64,000 bases of DNA from Apiosordaria backusii (GCA_030549205.1 JAUKTV010000001.1:1364001-1428000); one strand, 5' to 3'. Shown: positions 33,439-48,125, counted from the stretch's first letter. Numbers and translations are program-made. The notes: a model not told the origin generated them from the sequence alone.

Positions 33439-36400
33439 TCAAGCAAAACCAAAATAATCGCTACCGGCAGTGATGGCCTTGAGAATCTGGCTGCGGAGGG
33501 TGTCATAGCTCTCATACTCAGGAAGATCGAGTTCTAAAAGTGGGAAAGTCAGTCAATTTGCCCAAAAGCTCATCCCAAAAGGATGGGGTGACTTACGATT
33601 GAAGCACGTGTGAGAGCTGGGCAAGCGCTCCTTGTTACCGTAATCGCGGTGAATGTTGAAACGGCTGACTCCGTTCATGCCTTCCAACTCCTTGAAGCCA
33701 TTCAGTGGCACCTTGGAGGTACCAGTAACGAACTGAAGAAGCTTTGCCCGCTCCTCCTTGTCGAAAGAGCGGATGGCGCGCCAGAACCACTGGATCTGTT
33801 GTGACGCCGCCGTGTAATTGTGGTACTCCGTGTTGCTCTTCCAGTCGTCGACATCAATGTCAGGCAGACCAGAGATAAGCAGCTCCAGCTCCTGTTCGTT
33901 GAAGATGGCAATCAGTTCCTCAGGAATGATGTCATGGAAGCCTACAAGTTGAATTAGTTAGTCGATGTCATACTAAGAAATAAACAGTGGAATTCACATA
34001 CCCTTCAAGAAGTGCTCCATCTGCTCCTTAACCGAGGTAAGAAGCTTGTGTTCCACAATCAAGCGGACGTACTCGCTCTTGTTCTCCTCCGTGACAGGAA
34101 TGTTGCGGCCGTCGGGAATGAGGTCCACGATCTTTGTCACACCAAACTCATCGTCCTCCACTGAGAACGTCTCAGTGATGATATCAGTAATGTCGTTCTC
34201 CAGGATCCAAACAAGAGACTTGTAATAGTTTGGATCAAACGATTCCATGTCCTTGACGGACACAGGCTTGCCGAGAATGCGCTTGTAGACGGCGCGGCTG
34301 AAGTAGCAGTCTAGGAGCCGGCCTTCGTAGAGGGCCTTGCCGATGATCCGCCCAATAAACTTGAAGAACATCAAATGCTCTTCATTGATACTGCTGAGCT
34401 TGTTCGGATGGAATGTGGTGCGGTCAGACGACACGGGAATGAACAAGGCGTAGTTGGGGTCAAACATCTGGCGCGCGAGGACTTGGAACCACTCGCGAGT
34501 GACACCGCCGGCATCAACACCTTCTTCGCCATGGAAGCGAATGTTCAGCTTTCCGAATTTCATTTCCTCCCCGGTCTTGAAGTACAGGGACTTGAAAGAA
34601 TCGTGGAAAACGTGCTCACGGCGGACCGACAGCTGAAGAGGGTTATACTGCGGACGAGTCTGCTGTGAGCCAGTCTTGGAGTGCACGCTGCGGTTGAAAT
34701 AGTTGCGCTTGTTGTCGAACTCGAGAACCTTGGGGTTCTTAACTAGGAGTGAGAAGGTACCCGACATCAACTTGGGATTATGCCGGACAAGTTCGTTCAG
34801 AATCCGGCGATGCTCTTCGGTAAAGCTGAAGAACAGACCCGCAATGCGGTTCTCGGGTGGCGGGCTGGACAAGACCAACTCCTTTTGCTGAACCGAAGGT
34901 GCATCGCCAAGTGTGGTGTTCTTGCAAACGACCATCAAAGACTCGATCAGCGGCAGCAGAATCGTCGCCACATTAAGCATGTTCTCGCGCTGCCGAATGG
35001 CGCTCAAGCAGGCGCTCAGCTTGTCCCACATGGTGCCAAAGGTCGGATTCCAGTACAAGGAGCCAAGGAGATCTTCCTTGGTGCCCTCCTTGCTGTCCTC
35101 TGCCTCCGATGCCCCCTCTTCCTTTTTGCCCTTGCTCTTGCTGTCGAACAGGTGGTCCAGTGCGGTAAGAACACGCAGCAGCTTGTTCTGCTCCGAAGCA
35201 CCAGGAGAAAACTTTGCCAATGCGACGCCTTGGATCTCAGTGCCGGATTCGGCCTTGAGGATGTATGGGAGAAGATCATTAAGATCTGACACGATATTCT
35301 CGCTGAGAACTCTAGCCTGGCGCACGAGCTCCTCGCCAAAGATCTTCTTGGCACCCGGGATGTTGGAAAGATTCTTGATGGTCGAAATCGTGTTTTGGAA
35401 CGTCTTCGAGCTGCATTCCCGGGCCACAAAGATATTGACAACCAACTTCAAATTGTGGTCTGGGATGTACGGTGGCGTCAGCTGGCGCACCTTCTTCTCC
35501 TCTGGCTTCGCGTCTTTGGCCTCCTTGGCCGCATCGCCTTGCCCACCCTGTTGAGCACCTTCTTGGGTAGCTTTGTCGCCAGATGGAGCCGCTCCGGCAG
35601 CGTCGGAAGTCTGCTGAGCAGAGGCTTGCAAATCCACTGGGTTGATGGTTTCCGCGTTGGCAGGTTCGGCATTCGACTCAGTATTTTCTCCCTTGACCTT
35701 CTCCTCTTCTTTCTTCTTAGCCTCCTCCTCCTTCTTCTTGGCTTCTGCTTCAGCTTCTTTGCGTCGCCGCTCGAGTGCTTGAAGTGGGTATGTGACCTTG
35801 TTCAACAAATCCGCAAGCAGCTGCATAACAGCACTGCTCTCCATGACCAGGTTGCGATCAAGAAGAGCCAAAAGACAGTTGATGGCATACTTTTGAGCCT
35901 TCGAGTTGACATCCTTGCCCTTCCCCTTGCGACTAAGGCTTCGCTTCAGCGTAGACGCCACGGTCTCGTGCTCTGTGAGGAAGAGAGACGGGATGTGCGC
36001 GTTCTTGGTAGCGAGATCCTGGAGGAGATCAAGGCATTGTTGTACAATCAGAAGGGGCGAGATCTCAGAGTTGTTGGTGAGATGGTGGTTATGAGTGCTG
36101 ATGTTGGTGAAGGTACGCTTCAGACTCTGGGGGGTCTTGGTAGCGTCCTTCTCCTTGGCCTGCTTGGCCCGAAGAGAAAGCTGACCAAAGCTGCGCTCGA
36201 CGGCATCCATATCCGTGCTGCCATCTTGAAGAATCTGTAGTAGAGTCGAGATCACCTCTAGACGGTTGTGGCGATTTTCGCAGACGCAGCAAAACACATC
36301 AAACAGGTAATTTCGGATGGACCCGTGCTGGGTAATGAACATCAGTCGAAGAAGCGTGGCCACGCCGGCTTTGTCAAGCATCTGCACAATGGTGCGGCGC

Positions 36401-39400
36401 TGGGGCTTAGTATCGTTGGTACCGCTTGGTTCAGCGAGGAGCTGTCTTGAGGCCACAGTGCGGGCATTTGCTAGCGGTCCGCCACCGTACTGATGTCGGT
36501 CTCGTTGAGCCAGGGCGCGTGCCTCGGCAGCCAGGTCGGGTGGCAGATGATCCATAATATCATGGCCCTGTTCCATCAAAACTTGCTCGCGCAAGGCCGG
36601 CGGGAATGTTAGCAAGATGCTGGCGGCGTCCATCTCAGCCGCCTCTGCAAGTCGGCTCGCATCGTTGTTGTTCTGGCGACGTGCCTCATCACGCTCACGG
36701 CGGCGGCGCTCCTGGCGCTCCTGCTGAACAATCTCATCTCGGAGCTCCGAGGGCAGTGCTTCGAGGAATTCCTGGAATGCCTCTCTGTTCTCGCCCTCGG
36801 GCGGAGCTTGTTGACGAGCCTCGGAGCGCCGAGTGGTCAGTGTCTGCGCAATAACCTCCTCCCTGAACTCTTCTGGGAGTGCGGCAAGATAGTCAGGGTC
36901 GATTCCTAGGTCCGTCACATCAACTGTCTCGCCGTTACGGATGGTGGTAATGATGCGCTCGGTGGAGGCTGTTGCCTGTTGCTGAGGAGGCTCAGGGGCA
37001 TTGTTAGACTCGATGCCTTCCATGGCCTGCGGCTCTTCTTGGGCTTGTTGCTCGCGGCTCGTCTCGGCGGCTTCAGCTACTGCTCGGGCGGCCTCAGCAG
37101 CAGCAAGTTCTTGCGCCTGGCGTTGGCGCTCTGCTTCTTCCTCCGCTTCTTTCTTTTCCTTGGCGGCTTGCTGTTCAGCCTTCTGGGCCTCATACTCTTT
37201 GAGGGCCTCCTCACGCTTCTTGCGTTCCGCTTCCTTCTTCTGCTTCTCTTCTTCGTCACGTGCCTTTTGCTCTTTGAGTTTCTGAATAGCGGCTGGCGCG
37301 AGAACCCCGAGAATGCCGACCATGAGGACAAACACCTTGTCGTGATGAGCATGACCAAATATCATGCCGGCTTCTTCCTTCCATCGGTCACTTGTGCGAG
37401 CGGCTACAAACTGAACGGCTTGAGCTGGCTCCTGGTACACGTCGCGGCGGGCCTCCCAGCGACCATCGCGGCCGGTGGAGACTGCTCCCAACGGAATGCT
37501 GAACTGACGGATTTCACCATGAGGTCCTTCTTGCGTCAACTGAAGGCTAAGTGCCGGGCCGGCACCGCGCGGAATGGGCATATTCTGCATCAGGCTGTTA
37601 ATGAAAGCAAGGGGACCGTCTGCAGTTGCCATAGCTCTGAAGGAGTCGGGCAGCCCAACAGAGCTCCAAGGAAGAGCCTGTGGGTCGGTGTGACGAGGGG
37701 ACTGATCTCGACCAGTTCTGTGGCTGGGAAGCAGCAGAGGGTTTCTCTGATTGTCGAGTGCCGGGGCCGGCGCCCGAGTCGTGTGGCGAATGTAACTCCT
37801 AAAGTCTGCGGCGGCATTAGCACGGCGTTCAGCTGATCGCCTGGTTGTCCTCCTGAGCGCCTGCAACAAGCTCTCTAGTGCACCATCTTGATCGGTGCCA
37901 TGTTCTGGAGTTTGGACCGTCTCTGTAGCCGTCTCGATGCGTTGCAAGGCATCATCAAGTCGTCGTTGTATGGGATTAAAGAAATCAGAGAGCCTACCAG
38001 ATCCCATGTGGCGCATATCCCCTCCAACAACAAATGAACCGGGGAACGGGTTGCTTCTGAATCCTCCCCGGAAACGCTGGTGAGGCTCAACCGCGATATC
38101 CCAACCAAGACCAGCAGGCATACTGCCAGGGAGGAAATCATCATCTAGGACTTTTTCGTTAGACGAGGAAAGAAGGGGACAAAGAGCCACATTGCGCAGA
38201 AAACTTACGTGGATGCCCCTGTTCATAGTACATGTCGTCGTCACCCTCCTCTTCTTCTTCTTCTTCTAGTGACTGGGTTAGCAACACGAGCCTGAACCAA
38301 CGAGAGACACCAAAAAAAAAGCTTACCATCATCTTCAGGGCCTTCGTCCATGTAGTGCTCATCATCAAACTCGAGAATGTCCTCACCATCAAGCTCACCG
38401 GCGCCGACAGCAGCCTCTCTCCTAAGCTCAAATCGATGGCGGTTCATGGCCTCGATTTCCCGGAGCCGCTGGTGCATTGACTCCGCATGGGTGTCGTGGA
38501 GATTCTGGGCTTCGGCTTCGTAGTCAAGCTCTTCTTCGCCTTCCTCATCCCCCTCGTCAGTCTCGCTCTCCCAACCATCATCGCCATCGTCGTCAATGGC
38601 GTTTCCTTCCTCATCCATGATTTCGATCTGGTCCTCGACGTCCTGCATATCCTCAGAGCCCACTTCATCATCATCGTCTTCGTCGCTACCGTCGTCATCG
38701 TCATCGTCATCTTCGTCCATATCTTCATCCTCGTCGTCGTCTTCGCCCATGATAACCTCAACAACGCCGGGGTCGCCAGGAAGTCCCTCGATCTCGCCCA
38801 TTTCGCCAAGCTCCTCTTCGTCCTCGTCACTAGGGTTATCTTCTTCGTCCTGTGACATCTCGTCACCGTAATCCAGCTCATCCTCGTAGACCTCTTCGTC
38901 GTACATTTCGTCGTCATCTGAACCCATTAGTAATAGTTCGTCAATTCGAGTAGCAAAGGTGGAAAATATACCATCTTCCTCATCTTCTGAGTAATAATCG
39001 TCCTCCCGTCCAGGCTCAAGCATGCCAAGGGTGGAGTTGCGGTAGAGGTCAGGGGTTTCCTCGCGCTCGTCATCGAGGTCTGAAAGGGATGATGCAGAGG
39101 CAAAGTCGTCCTCTGGCTGTTCACCTCCTGGCAATGCCGTCGAGGTTGCGGGGATGATGCCCAACTCGCTGAGGGCCGATGCAGTCTTTGTCAAGGACCG
39201 CAAGACGCGGAGGATGTGTTTGATGGTGCGCTTCACATCCGGGTAGGTGAGGTCAACATCAGCGATGGATGCTGTCAAGGTGGCTAGATATCCCTTCTCA
39301 TACATCATACGCTTAAGTTGGGCCTGAGATCTGGTGAGCGCTGCTGCATCCTGAACTGAGGAGCTCCTTGAGTTCATGTCTTTATCCTTTTCCCCAATCA

Positions 39401-42400
39401 TGTGGCTCATCAACTCGGCGAGCGCAATCATGCGGGGATATCGCACATCGAATGGTTCTCCAGGGGTGGAAGCATCCTTGTAGGCACGAAGAACCGTGTC
39501 AAGAACGAAACGACGCACAAAGAGAAGATCTGTGTCGTCGTCATACTCCCAGTTGCTTCGGCGGCGGCCGTATGGCTTCTCACCGGTGCGGGCCACAAGA
39601 GCCACAAGCACGTTTTGCGCCTGGGCGGATGTCGATGCCTTCTTTTTGGCTGCTGGGGTCTCTGCCGCCAAATTGGCCGATCCCGGACAAAGCAAGTCAT
39701 TGAGAAGATAGTTGAGCACGCTCGACCGAGGCTTGATGGGTGTGTTCGTTTGCATCGGCGCACTGCGTTTGAAATTGATGAACTCCACCTTGGTTCGTGT
39801 ATAGCTTTGCAAAAGTTCCGTCAAGCAACTGAGGAGGAAGCAGCGGTAGATGAAGATGGGATGATCCTCTGCCTTGAAAGTTGGCTTGGAAGACTTCTTG
39901 TCATCCTTCTTCGGCTCGACAACCTCTTCGTCTGCGGGGGCTGGCGTGGCATCTTCCTCCGCACTTGATGTCTCGCCTCCAGCCTTGGATTCCTTCGTCG
40001 GTGGCGCCGGAACCTCCTTGTCATCAACCTCTCGGTAGTTAAGAAGCTCGCAAAGCAAGAAGTGGACCACGCCGTCTGGGTTCTCAAGGACAGGACGCTT
40101 GATCTCGAGCGGAGTCTTTGGCACATCCGTCATTTCCTTGTCGGTAGACTCAGTTGACGGCTTCACGTCGTTGATGCTCAGATCCTCAGTCGCCTGTACC
40201 GTTGGTTCGACCGAACTATCCTTGGGTTTGGCTTCCTCTTCTGCAGCAGGAGCCGGCTTGGGCACAATTTGATAATTGGAACGAGAAGAAGTCTCTCTGG
40301 AGTCAGGCGGCGCCCACCGAACCAGCTCCACGAGCTGACCAATGGTCTCCACGAACAGCTTTGGAGACCGAAGGGCCACGGGCGACAAATGCTTAAGGAA
40401 CGTCTGAATATCGTAGGCGCGGCCACGGTTCGAGCTTGTCGCAAAATACTGCCGAACCTCATTCTGCATCACTTGGCGGATAATTTCTTCGTCCTCTACT
40501 ATGTGACGGAGAATTATCATGATGTAGTCCGTAATGCGTGACCGGTTGAGAGGGGCAGAGCCGCCAGCACACAGCTGCTTTGCCATGACAAATAGACGTT
40601 GCAGATTTCTCTTTTCGCCAACCGTCTTGGCCATTGCATGGTCTCTTGTGAGAATGACAAGAATCCGCAGCACAGAGACGGCAAGGATTTCTTCCTTGCC
40701 GATACGCGGAAGAATCTCCAAGACTGATGACAACAAAGTAGACCGATCCTCGGCTGAGATTGTGGGCTCCTTGGCGGTCCAAACAGGCGCCTCGACCGGG
40801 TCATCCTCTGCAGCGGGTGGCTTCCACTTGATATCGACAAGCTGCTCCTCATCAACCAAGAGCGTCTCGAAAACAAGGAGCACGTATGACATCCACGGAG
40901 GGAGCTCTTCGCTGGAGTTGGTCGAAGAGACTTTGAGGAAACCGAGATACTCGGCAATGTACAGCCTTAAGGAGGGCAGCGTAGACTTGAAGAAGGAGCT
41001 GTTTTGCAAGAGCAGCGATAGGAGATGCGCATAAGCTGCAATCGTCCGACCATTTGCCTTCTTTTCATCCTCATCCAGAGAAAGCGACATCAGAGCGTTC
41101 GCGAGAAGCTCGCCCACCTCGGTGCGTTTCTCTTCATTGTCTGTCTTCAGAATCATGTTCTGAATGAGATCCGAGATCTCGAAGACCGAGTCAGGATGGG
41201 CCCTGATAACATCCAGGCATCGGGAGATGAGCTCATTGGATAACTGCGCGCGTTCATGATCCAAATCCTCCTTTGTAACCGAGGGGGGATTCAATGGCTC
41301 TGCGACAGTTGAGGACGAAGTCGGTGCTTGTTGTGTTGATGCACCAGGCGCGGTAGAGGCTTCCTGCTCAGAATGCTGACTCGAGCTCTCGTTGCTGGTG
41401 TCATTGGATTCATCAGATGAGTGATCTCCCGAATCGACTTCACCGATAGCATCGTGGATGAGGCTGTTGATCCCCGGAATTGGGTCCAAAGCCATCGGCT
41501 CTGCCCCTAAAGGTGCTGACTGGGGAACCACAAGAGGTTGATTGCTTTGTGCCTGTTCTGGCTTTGGCGATGGCTCCCGGTATGCATCCTCCTCTGGAAT
41601 AGGATTCCGTTTGAGAGCCCATCCCTTGCCGCTGTTTGCAGGATTAAATGCCCTACAATACTCTCTGGCGTCATCAAGCTTTCCGTTCGCACGATACACG
41701 GCCTCCCGGCTGAGGTCCTCCTCGTTGCCTTCACGGATAAGAATCTCGACATTGGCGTTGGCTTCATCCCAATTGAATGGCACACGCTTCCGGCCCTTGA
41801 ACACTGGGGGTGGAGCTGTCTTGTCAGATTTGCGGTATGCGCCAGACTCGGAATCGGCAGCGGCGATCGTCTGGAGAATGTCAATCATCTTGCTCAACAC
41901 AGGCGTCTCGACCTTCTCCGCGAGTGAGGATTCCCAAAGCTTGCGGACCACGGGCAAGACGGCTAGCCTCAACTCTACCACGAGTTGATGTCCAAACTCT
42001 CGGCCCCGTTCCGCCGCCTTAGGGAGGCTGGTTGAGTTGAGGGAGTCGGTAATGTTCTTGCCGTTTACAATGACGTGGTATATCTCCAGGATTCTCTTCA
42101 TCCCCACTGTTGCCTGTCGCGCCTTCAGCACTTGTTCGCGACTGGGAGAGTCAGCTGGCGTGTTGCAGATATCATCAGCGAACCTCTCGAGCATGCCGTT
42201 CAGCAGGTCGATACCGCCATGTTCCTTGAAAGCAACCAGGACAGGGAGAAGTAGAGCGGTGCCTTGACGCTCCGTCTGTCGAGACACATCAATCAACATC
42301 TCATGCAAGGTGTGGAACATGATGACCCAGTGCTGAAAGCTTTGCCCAGTCAGCTTGTCCTGGGTCAGTTTGAGCTGCTCCAGAGCTGTATTGGCCAGAG

Positions 42401-45400
42401 TTTCGGCGGTCATCAACTGATTGGACCGGGTGTAGCTGTCAAACCGCCTAGGAAGCAACGACTTGCCCATTGTCTGAAAGAACGGGAGAACGTTTGGCTG
42501 CAACGAACGCAGAAGACCGTGGATGGCAATGTAGTTCTTGTATTGAACAGAGTTTTGCTCGTCTGCCGTTGGCTTCGTGAGCTGCGTGGGCTGCGTCGAC
42601 GGCTCGGTGCCTTCGGTTTGCTGAGCAACAGGTGCACTCCCAGCAGCGGTGTCACTGGTGGCAACTGTGAGCGTGGCAAGTGACAACTCGGTCCCATCTT
42701 GAGAAGCAGGACTCTCTGTCCAGTGCCTCGGAACCAGTGTGCCGATAGCCAAATCCTCCGTCACAACGTCTCGCAGCAGTACCCCAAGTGACTTGATGAG
42801 CTTTTTATACAGATCATACACATTGCAAGGCGGGATGGAGATTATCCCGTGTCTCGAGGTGTACGGGAAGCAGTGGTACAGAGTCTTGATCAAGCTCTGC
42901 AGGCGAACCATAGCCATGACAATCTCAGTGCCACTGGCGATTTTCTGGACCACCGCCTGATCCCACTCGCCCTTGTCATTCAACAGCGATGCACCGGACA
43001 CGACGAAAGGTGTGAAAAATGGGGCCGAACTGTCTCGGGCTACGAGCGGCTGGAGCACCTGAATCGTGCCCTCGATTCGGTTGAGAAGAGAGGGTATTCC
43101 CAGCACCGGGCAGCACTCGATGAGGTGTGAGAGCACTTGTGAAAGCATGCGCGAAGCCGACGTCTTGTCAAAGTTAACCGGAAGCGCGGGAGACTCGGAC
43201 AAGTTAAGCAAAAGCTCAACACCGCCATTCTTAACGTAAGCCTGCTTCAGATTCGTGTTGCTGGCGAACAAGGCGCTCAAGAAAGAACAGAGTGCCCAGA
43301 CGTAAGGCGCAATCTCCTGATAGACCTCTGGTGTCTTCTCGGCGCCGGCGTCAACGGGTTCTGGAGCCCCAGCGACCGCATCCACCATCTCAACATCAGC
43401 ATCCTCGCTCGCAGCCTTTTCTTTGCCCTTGGATTTTGATGAGAAAGGGGTGCTCGCCTTGGTAATGAGCGACTGGTCTGCGGTAACGACATTGTGTTCT
43501 GGATCCTCAACCAGAAGCTTCGCACCCCACCCTCTAGCTTTTGCGCTGGTATTGGCGAGATGTACGACATTGGCTGTCAAATCAAGCACTGCGTTGGAGA
43601 TTGTTGGGCGAAGACGGGGATGATGACGAGCAAGCTCGTCAAAGCTCGAGCCAATGTTGGCGGCAAGATCCAGATCAGATCTTGACATGACTTGGACATG
43701 TTCGGGCCTGTAGAAAATTTCCAGAAAGTGATCCAGGGACATTGATGACACCACCATTTTCATACCGGCATTATTGAGCGAGATCGAGTTCAAAACCTGT
43801 GGGATAATGTTGATGGCATCGTTGGACGCAAGGACACCGTGGGCAATAGGGCGACCCCTTCGCTCGTTCATCATATCTTCCGTTGGTGGATGCGGCCGGT
43901 TATCAGCATTGTCAAGCAGTAACGAGTCATCAGAGTAGACAGGCGATGCCGCTTCGTCAGGGTTCTCGTCAGGCTTTGGAGACCCCTCTGGTTGAGGAAG
44001 GACGACTTTCTCGCCGGTCAGGGTGCTCAAGAAGCTCTGCACCATACCGGACTCGGAAATAGCCGCGAAACTGGTAGGATCATTGTTGATGAAGTCGCTC
44101 AAAAGGGTAGCGGCATTGGTCCAAACCACAGAGCCATAGAGGCGCGGCTCTTCAATGACGGTGCGGAGACTGACCAGCAATTTGGAGTTGTCAACCAAGT
44201 TCCTCAACAAGCGGTCTGTATTGGCCCAAATGAGAGCGGGCTTTGCAGAATGTGGTGCAGAAATTTAAGCAGCCACTTCACAGTCTGCTGGTGGTAAAAA
44301 GGAATGCCATAGTCGACCAGCTGCGCGTGAAACTCGGGCTTTGTCCCCAGTCCCTTTTCAGCCAACTCTTTGGATGAATGCACAACGTGGACTATGAGGT
44401 CCGCAATGGCGTCAAGACCTGAGGCGTTGCTGAGTGCCGGAAATGCCACCGTGTAGTTGTAGACGATGGTATCTAGGAAAGCCACAACCATACTCCAGTT
44501 CAGTTCTGCCGTTTTCGTACGAAGCTTAAGAATCTCGATCAGCACCTCCAGTAGTCCATTGGATGTCATCTCCGGCCCGATACGTTGTGACACACTCATG
44601 TGGAGTGCCAAACCAAATAGTTTCGACCGCCACTTGTCAGCATCGGTGACCTTGCCATTGTCAATGTCGGGGTCATCCTCCTTCATGCTGGCAACAGCCT
44701 TGCGAACCACGTACATGAGAACACCGTGGTTCACATTCGCATTCAAAGCGGATACAATATCAGCATACTTGGCCTGAATGCCCACGATGCCTTCCAAGGC
44801 TCCAAGTGCAATGGCCTGAAGCCACAAGGGGGTGTCCTCTGCACCGTCGACTGAAGGGTGAATCAACTCGGCGAGCTGATACACCAACTGATATTTCCGA
44901 GGCTCGTCATTATCCTGCTTCAAGACCTTTTCGATGAAGACTTGCTCGGGGTGGATAGAGGCAAGGTTCGTGATGGCCAGCAGACGAACAGCCAGGGCTT
45001 GGCGTCTGTCTTCGGCCGAACCAAGAAGCGCCTTTGCGATTCTCAACCGGTGTAAGAACTCGTATCGCGAATCCGCGGGCATGTCGACAGGGCACTGTTT
45101 GAGGAGGTCATAGATTGATGTCGACTGGAGCACGGTCTGCCGGACCTCGACGGTCTTGGGCCCCGAGACGGCGTGATCATCCCCATTTCCATGCCTAATA
45201 GAGGGACTGTCTTCGGAACCTGGAACTCTATTCGAACGGGGAGTTTGTGAGATGCTGGTTGCGCTGCGTCGAAGGGGCGTAGGAGTTGGTGGTATAGTAG
45301 AAGAAGACCCACGGTCTGAAGACTGGGCCTCTGGAGCTGGAGTCTTTGTGCCTTCTGCCTTCGGGTAATAGACAATCTTGAGATCCCCCCAGCCGTTCCA

Positions 45401-46282
45401 TCGATTCTCTTCGGTAGGCCCTTGAGCAGCCAGAGAAGCCAAATCATTGGCATACATGGATGTCACATTTTTGGGGTTAACGCTTGACGTTTTGTCTTTG
45501 GGCTTGCTCGCAGAAGCGCTTGGAGTGGTAGGCGGGATATCGGCAAACCGAGCAACAGGGGCCACGGGGGTCTTGACAAACGGCTGAGCCAGCAGGTTGA
45601 CGCGGTCCAGTTCAATGTTGTAGTGATTCGCAAGCAGGGCGGAGCTCACTTGGCGGGAAGGCTGCGTCACGCGCTTCATGGACGCATGGTACCGCTGCGC
45701 AAGCTCCAGGGAAACCTCAAGAACGGCACGAGTAAGATTGAGAGATGTGGTATTCAACAAGTCGTTCAGACGGCTACTACTCCCATAAATGCTTCGGTTT
45801 CCGCAGTGTTGGAGGAGCATCTGTGAAAAGTTGAGTATGGCGATGATCAGCTGGCAATCCCCATCCTCCTTGAAGCCCAGCTCGCTCAGACGATCTTTGC
45901 TCCATGGCTGGTCATCAGAGTACTCTACCGGCGCCGCTTGGTTCAACAGAAGCTCGCAGGTGAAGTCCCTTGTTTGGAAGCCTTCGTTCAAGCTGTAGGT
46001 GGCGCAAAAGGCCTCCAGGATATTGTCAAAGCGATTCAACAGCGGAATCCAATGGTACAGGTCTCCGCGTGGGAATGGCCATCTAGTTGGGAACTCGCCA
46101 AGCTTCTTGGGAAGAAGTGGTAATGGTGTTGAGGACGTCTCCTCAACGAATTTCTTGAGCCAGGGCGACTATCACATACAAAGTTAGCACAATCTGAACA
46201 TCATGACCAGCAAACCAGCATGGCCGAAGCTTACCAAGGTCTCCTTGTGCCGAGACTGCATAGTTTTGGTGATCTTCCCCAT
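33439..46282 (-). CDS. tom1: Giant HECT E3 ubiquitin ligase Tom1 (HUWE1 family), with one apparent frameshift
   Basis: Six exons (46235-46282, 38327-46168, 38209-38265, 34002-38144, 33597-33941, 33439-33533) encode about 4176 residues if one base is restored near 44225-44227. Tom1/HUWE1 ligases ubiquitinate histones, ribosomal proteins and cell-cycle factors. The N-terminus [16 protein letters not shown] is followed by the long helical region (DUF908/DUF913 type). A Glu/Asp-rich stretch lies near 2490-2570 and matches the histone-binding acidic region of the family. Ubiquitin-binding repeats lie near 3055-3190 ([44 protein letters not shown]). The HECT domain fills the last 350 residues ([30 protein letters not shown] with the catalytic Cys about residue 4143), and the protein ends FGFA. 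At the C-run 44225-44227 the frame slips after [13 protein letters not shown]; one more base there lets [14 protein letters not shown] follow directly. No intron signals explain the slip. Confidence 0.94.
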
Positions 46283-48125
46283 CTTTACGGAGCGGCTATG
46301 CCGCGAGGGCAAAAGGAAATCGACACTCCCCCTCCACTACCCGCACGTCCCACCAGCGGACGGCAGCCTTGTTTGCGAAGCCCGCAGCCTTGCGGAAGAG
46401 GCGGAAGCTGGTGACGTTTGCACACTCGGCAGTGGCAGAAACAAAATCAGAACGCGGGGGCGGACAAGTCGATGAAGTGGTCAAGAGTCGTGGCGGGGTA
46501 TCGATGTGTGTAGTTGTCGGGTCGTGATAAAGTGCCGCGGCAGCAGCAGCGTCGTGGTTGGATGATGGATGGATGGCCGATGGCTGAAGGCCGATGGGAT
46601 GCAATTCAACTGCTGTTTCGATGCTGGACCTAGTCCAAGGATGGCAAAAGACGAGTGCAGGTCGCCTTGAGAAATCCGGGGAGTCGGTCAGTTCTTTTGT
46701 TTTTGATGTCGCAGATGGACTCTGCAGGGCGTGCCGCAGTCGATGAGTGGTTGTGGAAGAAAGGCTGGGTTTTGGATTTGAGGTCAAAAGAACAGAAGCA
46801 TCAGCCAACCTTTTTTTGGTGAGGTGAAAGGCGTAAAAGCCAATGACGGCAGCTGCCAGTCAGGCACCCAACACTGTGAGTCCGCCAAAAATTACACACG
46901 GTAATTGCCGCCGAACCTACCTAGCTTTCAGCGCTGACTATCTTCAGGTGGGGCAGGAGCTTCCGTTTCCACTTACCTACCGAGCTTTACTCGTTATCTA
47001 GGATCTTACAATATCAGACAGCTTCTCACAGGTTGTCAAGAAGCACTTCAGACCGAGCCATGGGCTATTTTGTTACGAATCAGATTGTAATATATGGCCA
47101 CCATGATTTGATCATGTCTCCCCGCCCCCTCAGAAAACTCTTTGCTGCAGACATGGCTGGAAATGCATTGCCAGCAACAACATGGAGGGGTCAAGCTGGG
47201 CGCCCGAAACCCCCACTTTGAGAAATGGAGCCGACCAGCCTAGCTCCCTCCAATCCATCACATGGATAAGGTGGTGGCAGAATGTGGAGAGCGGTTCGTC
47301 TATAAAGTTCATGGCCATCTATCAATTTCCCATATTGATATCAGGACTCGGGCGTTTTTGACTATCCAATTCTTCTCAATCCCTAGTCTGTTGACCTTGG
47401 TGGGTATATGTCAAAGAATGAGCAACCTGGTGCAAGCCAAGGGAATCCCAAGCCTTGAAACAAAATGTCTGCCTTCAGGAAACAATCGGGCTTACAAATA
47501 TCACATATCATCCTGACACTCATAGAGCTTCAGAGAAGCATGAAGAACGGTCGGCTGCCCCCATCTGGCTTACGCCTGGCCTTGATTTGGCTGAACCTAC
47601 CACAGCTTGATCATCATATTCACGATATCACAACGCCAAAGTCCCAACAGAATGCGTCCTCCTAACCTGTAGCCAAGAGATCTACCAGGCGAGAGAGTCC
47701 ACCGCAATGCCCAATACAACTTGCTTATGTGCTCTTTTTGATCTGCAGGGTCGCATATCCCGGTTTTCCGGTCTTCTAGAACGCAATCTTCGGGACTCAT
47801 TAGTCCCCAGCATAGTCGACCGCTGTATCACCAGGCATAAAAATCACTGAGGCACCTAGGATATCACGATTTCACAATTTTGGCTGTATGGGTATAAATA
47901 TGAGCAAGTTAAAAGGGGTATTCACGGTTTCTCTTCCGCGCTTCACCACGTGCCTTCCCAGGTGGGACAAAAACGCCATTGAGATGATGCTCAAAGAGAC
48001 TCATGCTGAGATTCGTGAAAGACGTTTCTATGCCATTTTACACGTCGCAGATGAGCCGGCCAGCCAGCACGCCGTACCCATTTTCCCAAAGCAACCCTAG
48101 AGACCCATTAAACAATGCCCTTTCC
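46283..48125. promoter_or_regulatory. Tom1 upstream region and eS6 3' flank, 1.8 kb
   Basis: A minus-strand frame of 170 codons (46296-46808, start MADASVLLTSNP) ends just before the tom1 ATG. It has low-complexity composition and is either chance or a long upstream frame in the leader. The rest shows no supported gene. Confidence 0.4.

Noticed and set aside
36979..37836. 285-codon plus-strand frame opposite tom1 rich in Leu and Phe
   Set aside because: It is the reverse of Lys/Glu-rich tom1 coding sequence, which removes stops and mimics membrane segments.
38480..38920. Open frames on the plus strand opposite the tom1 acidic region, with long hydrophobic runs
   Set aside because: They are the complement of Asp/Glu codon repeats in the real gene.
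46296..46808. 170-codon frame just upstream of the tom1 start
   Set aside because: Composition is low-complexity and no domain is seen. It may be an upstream frame in the leader, but nothing shows it is translated.
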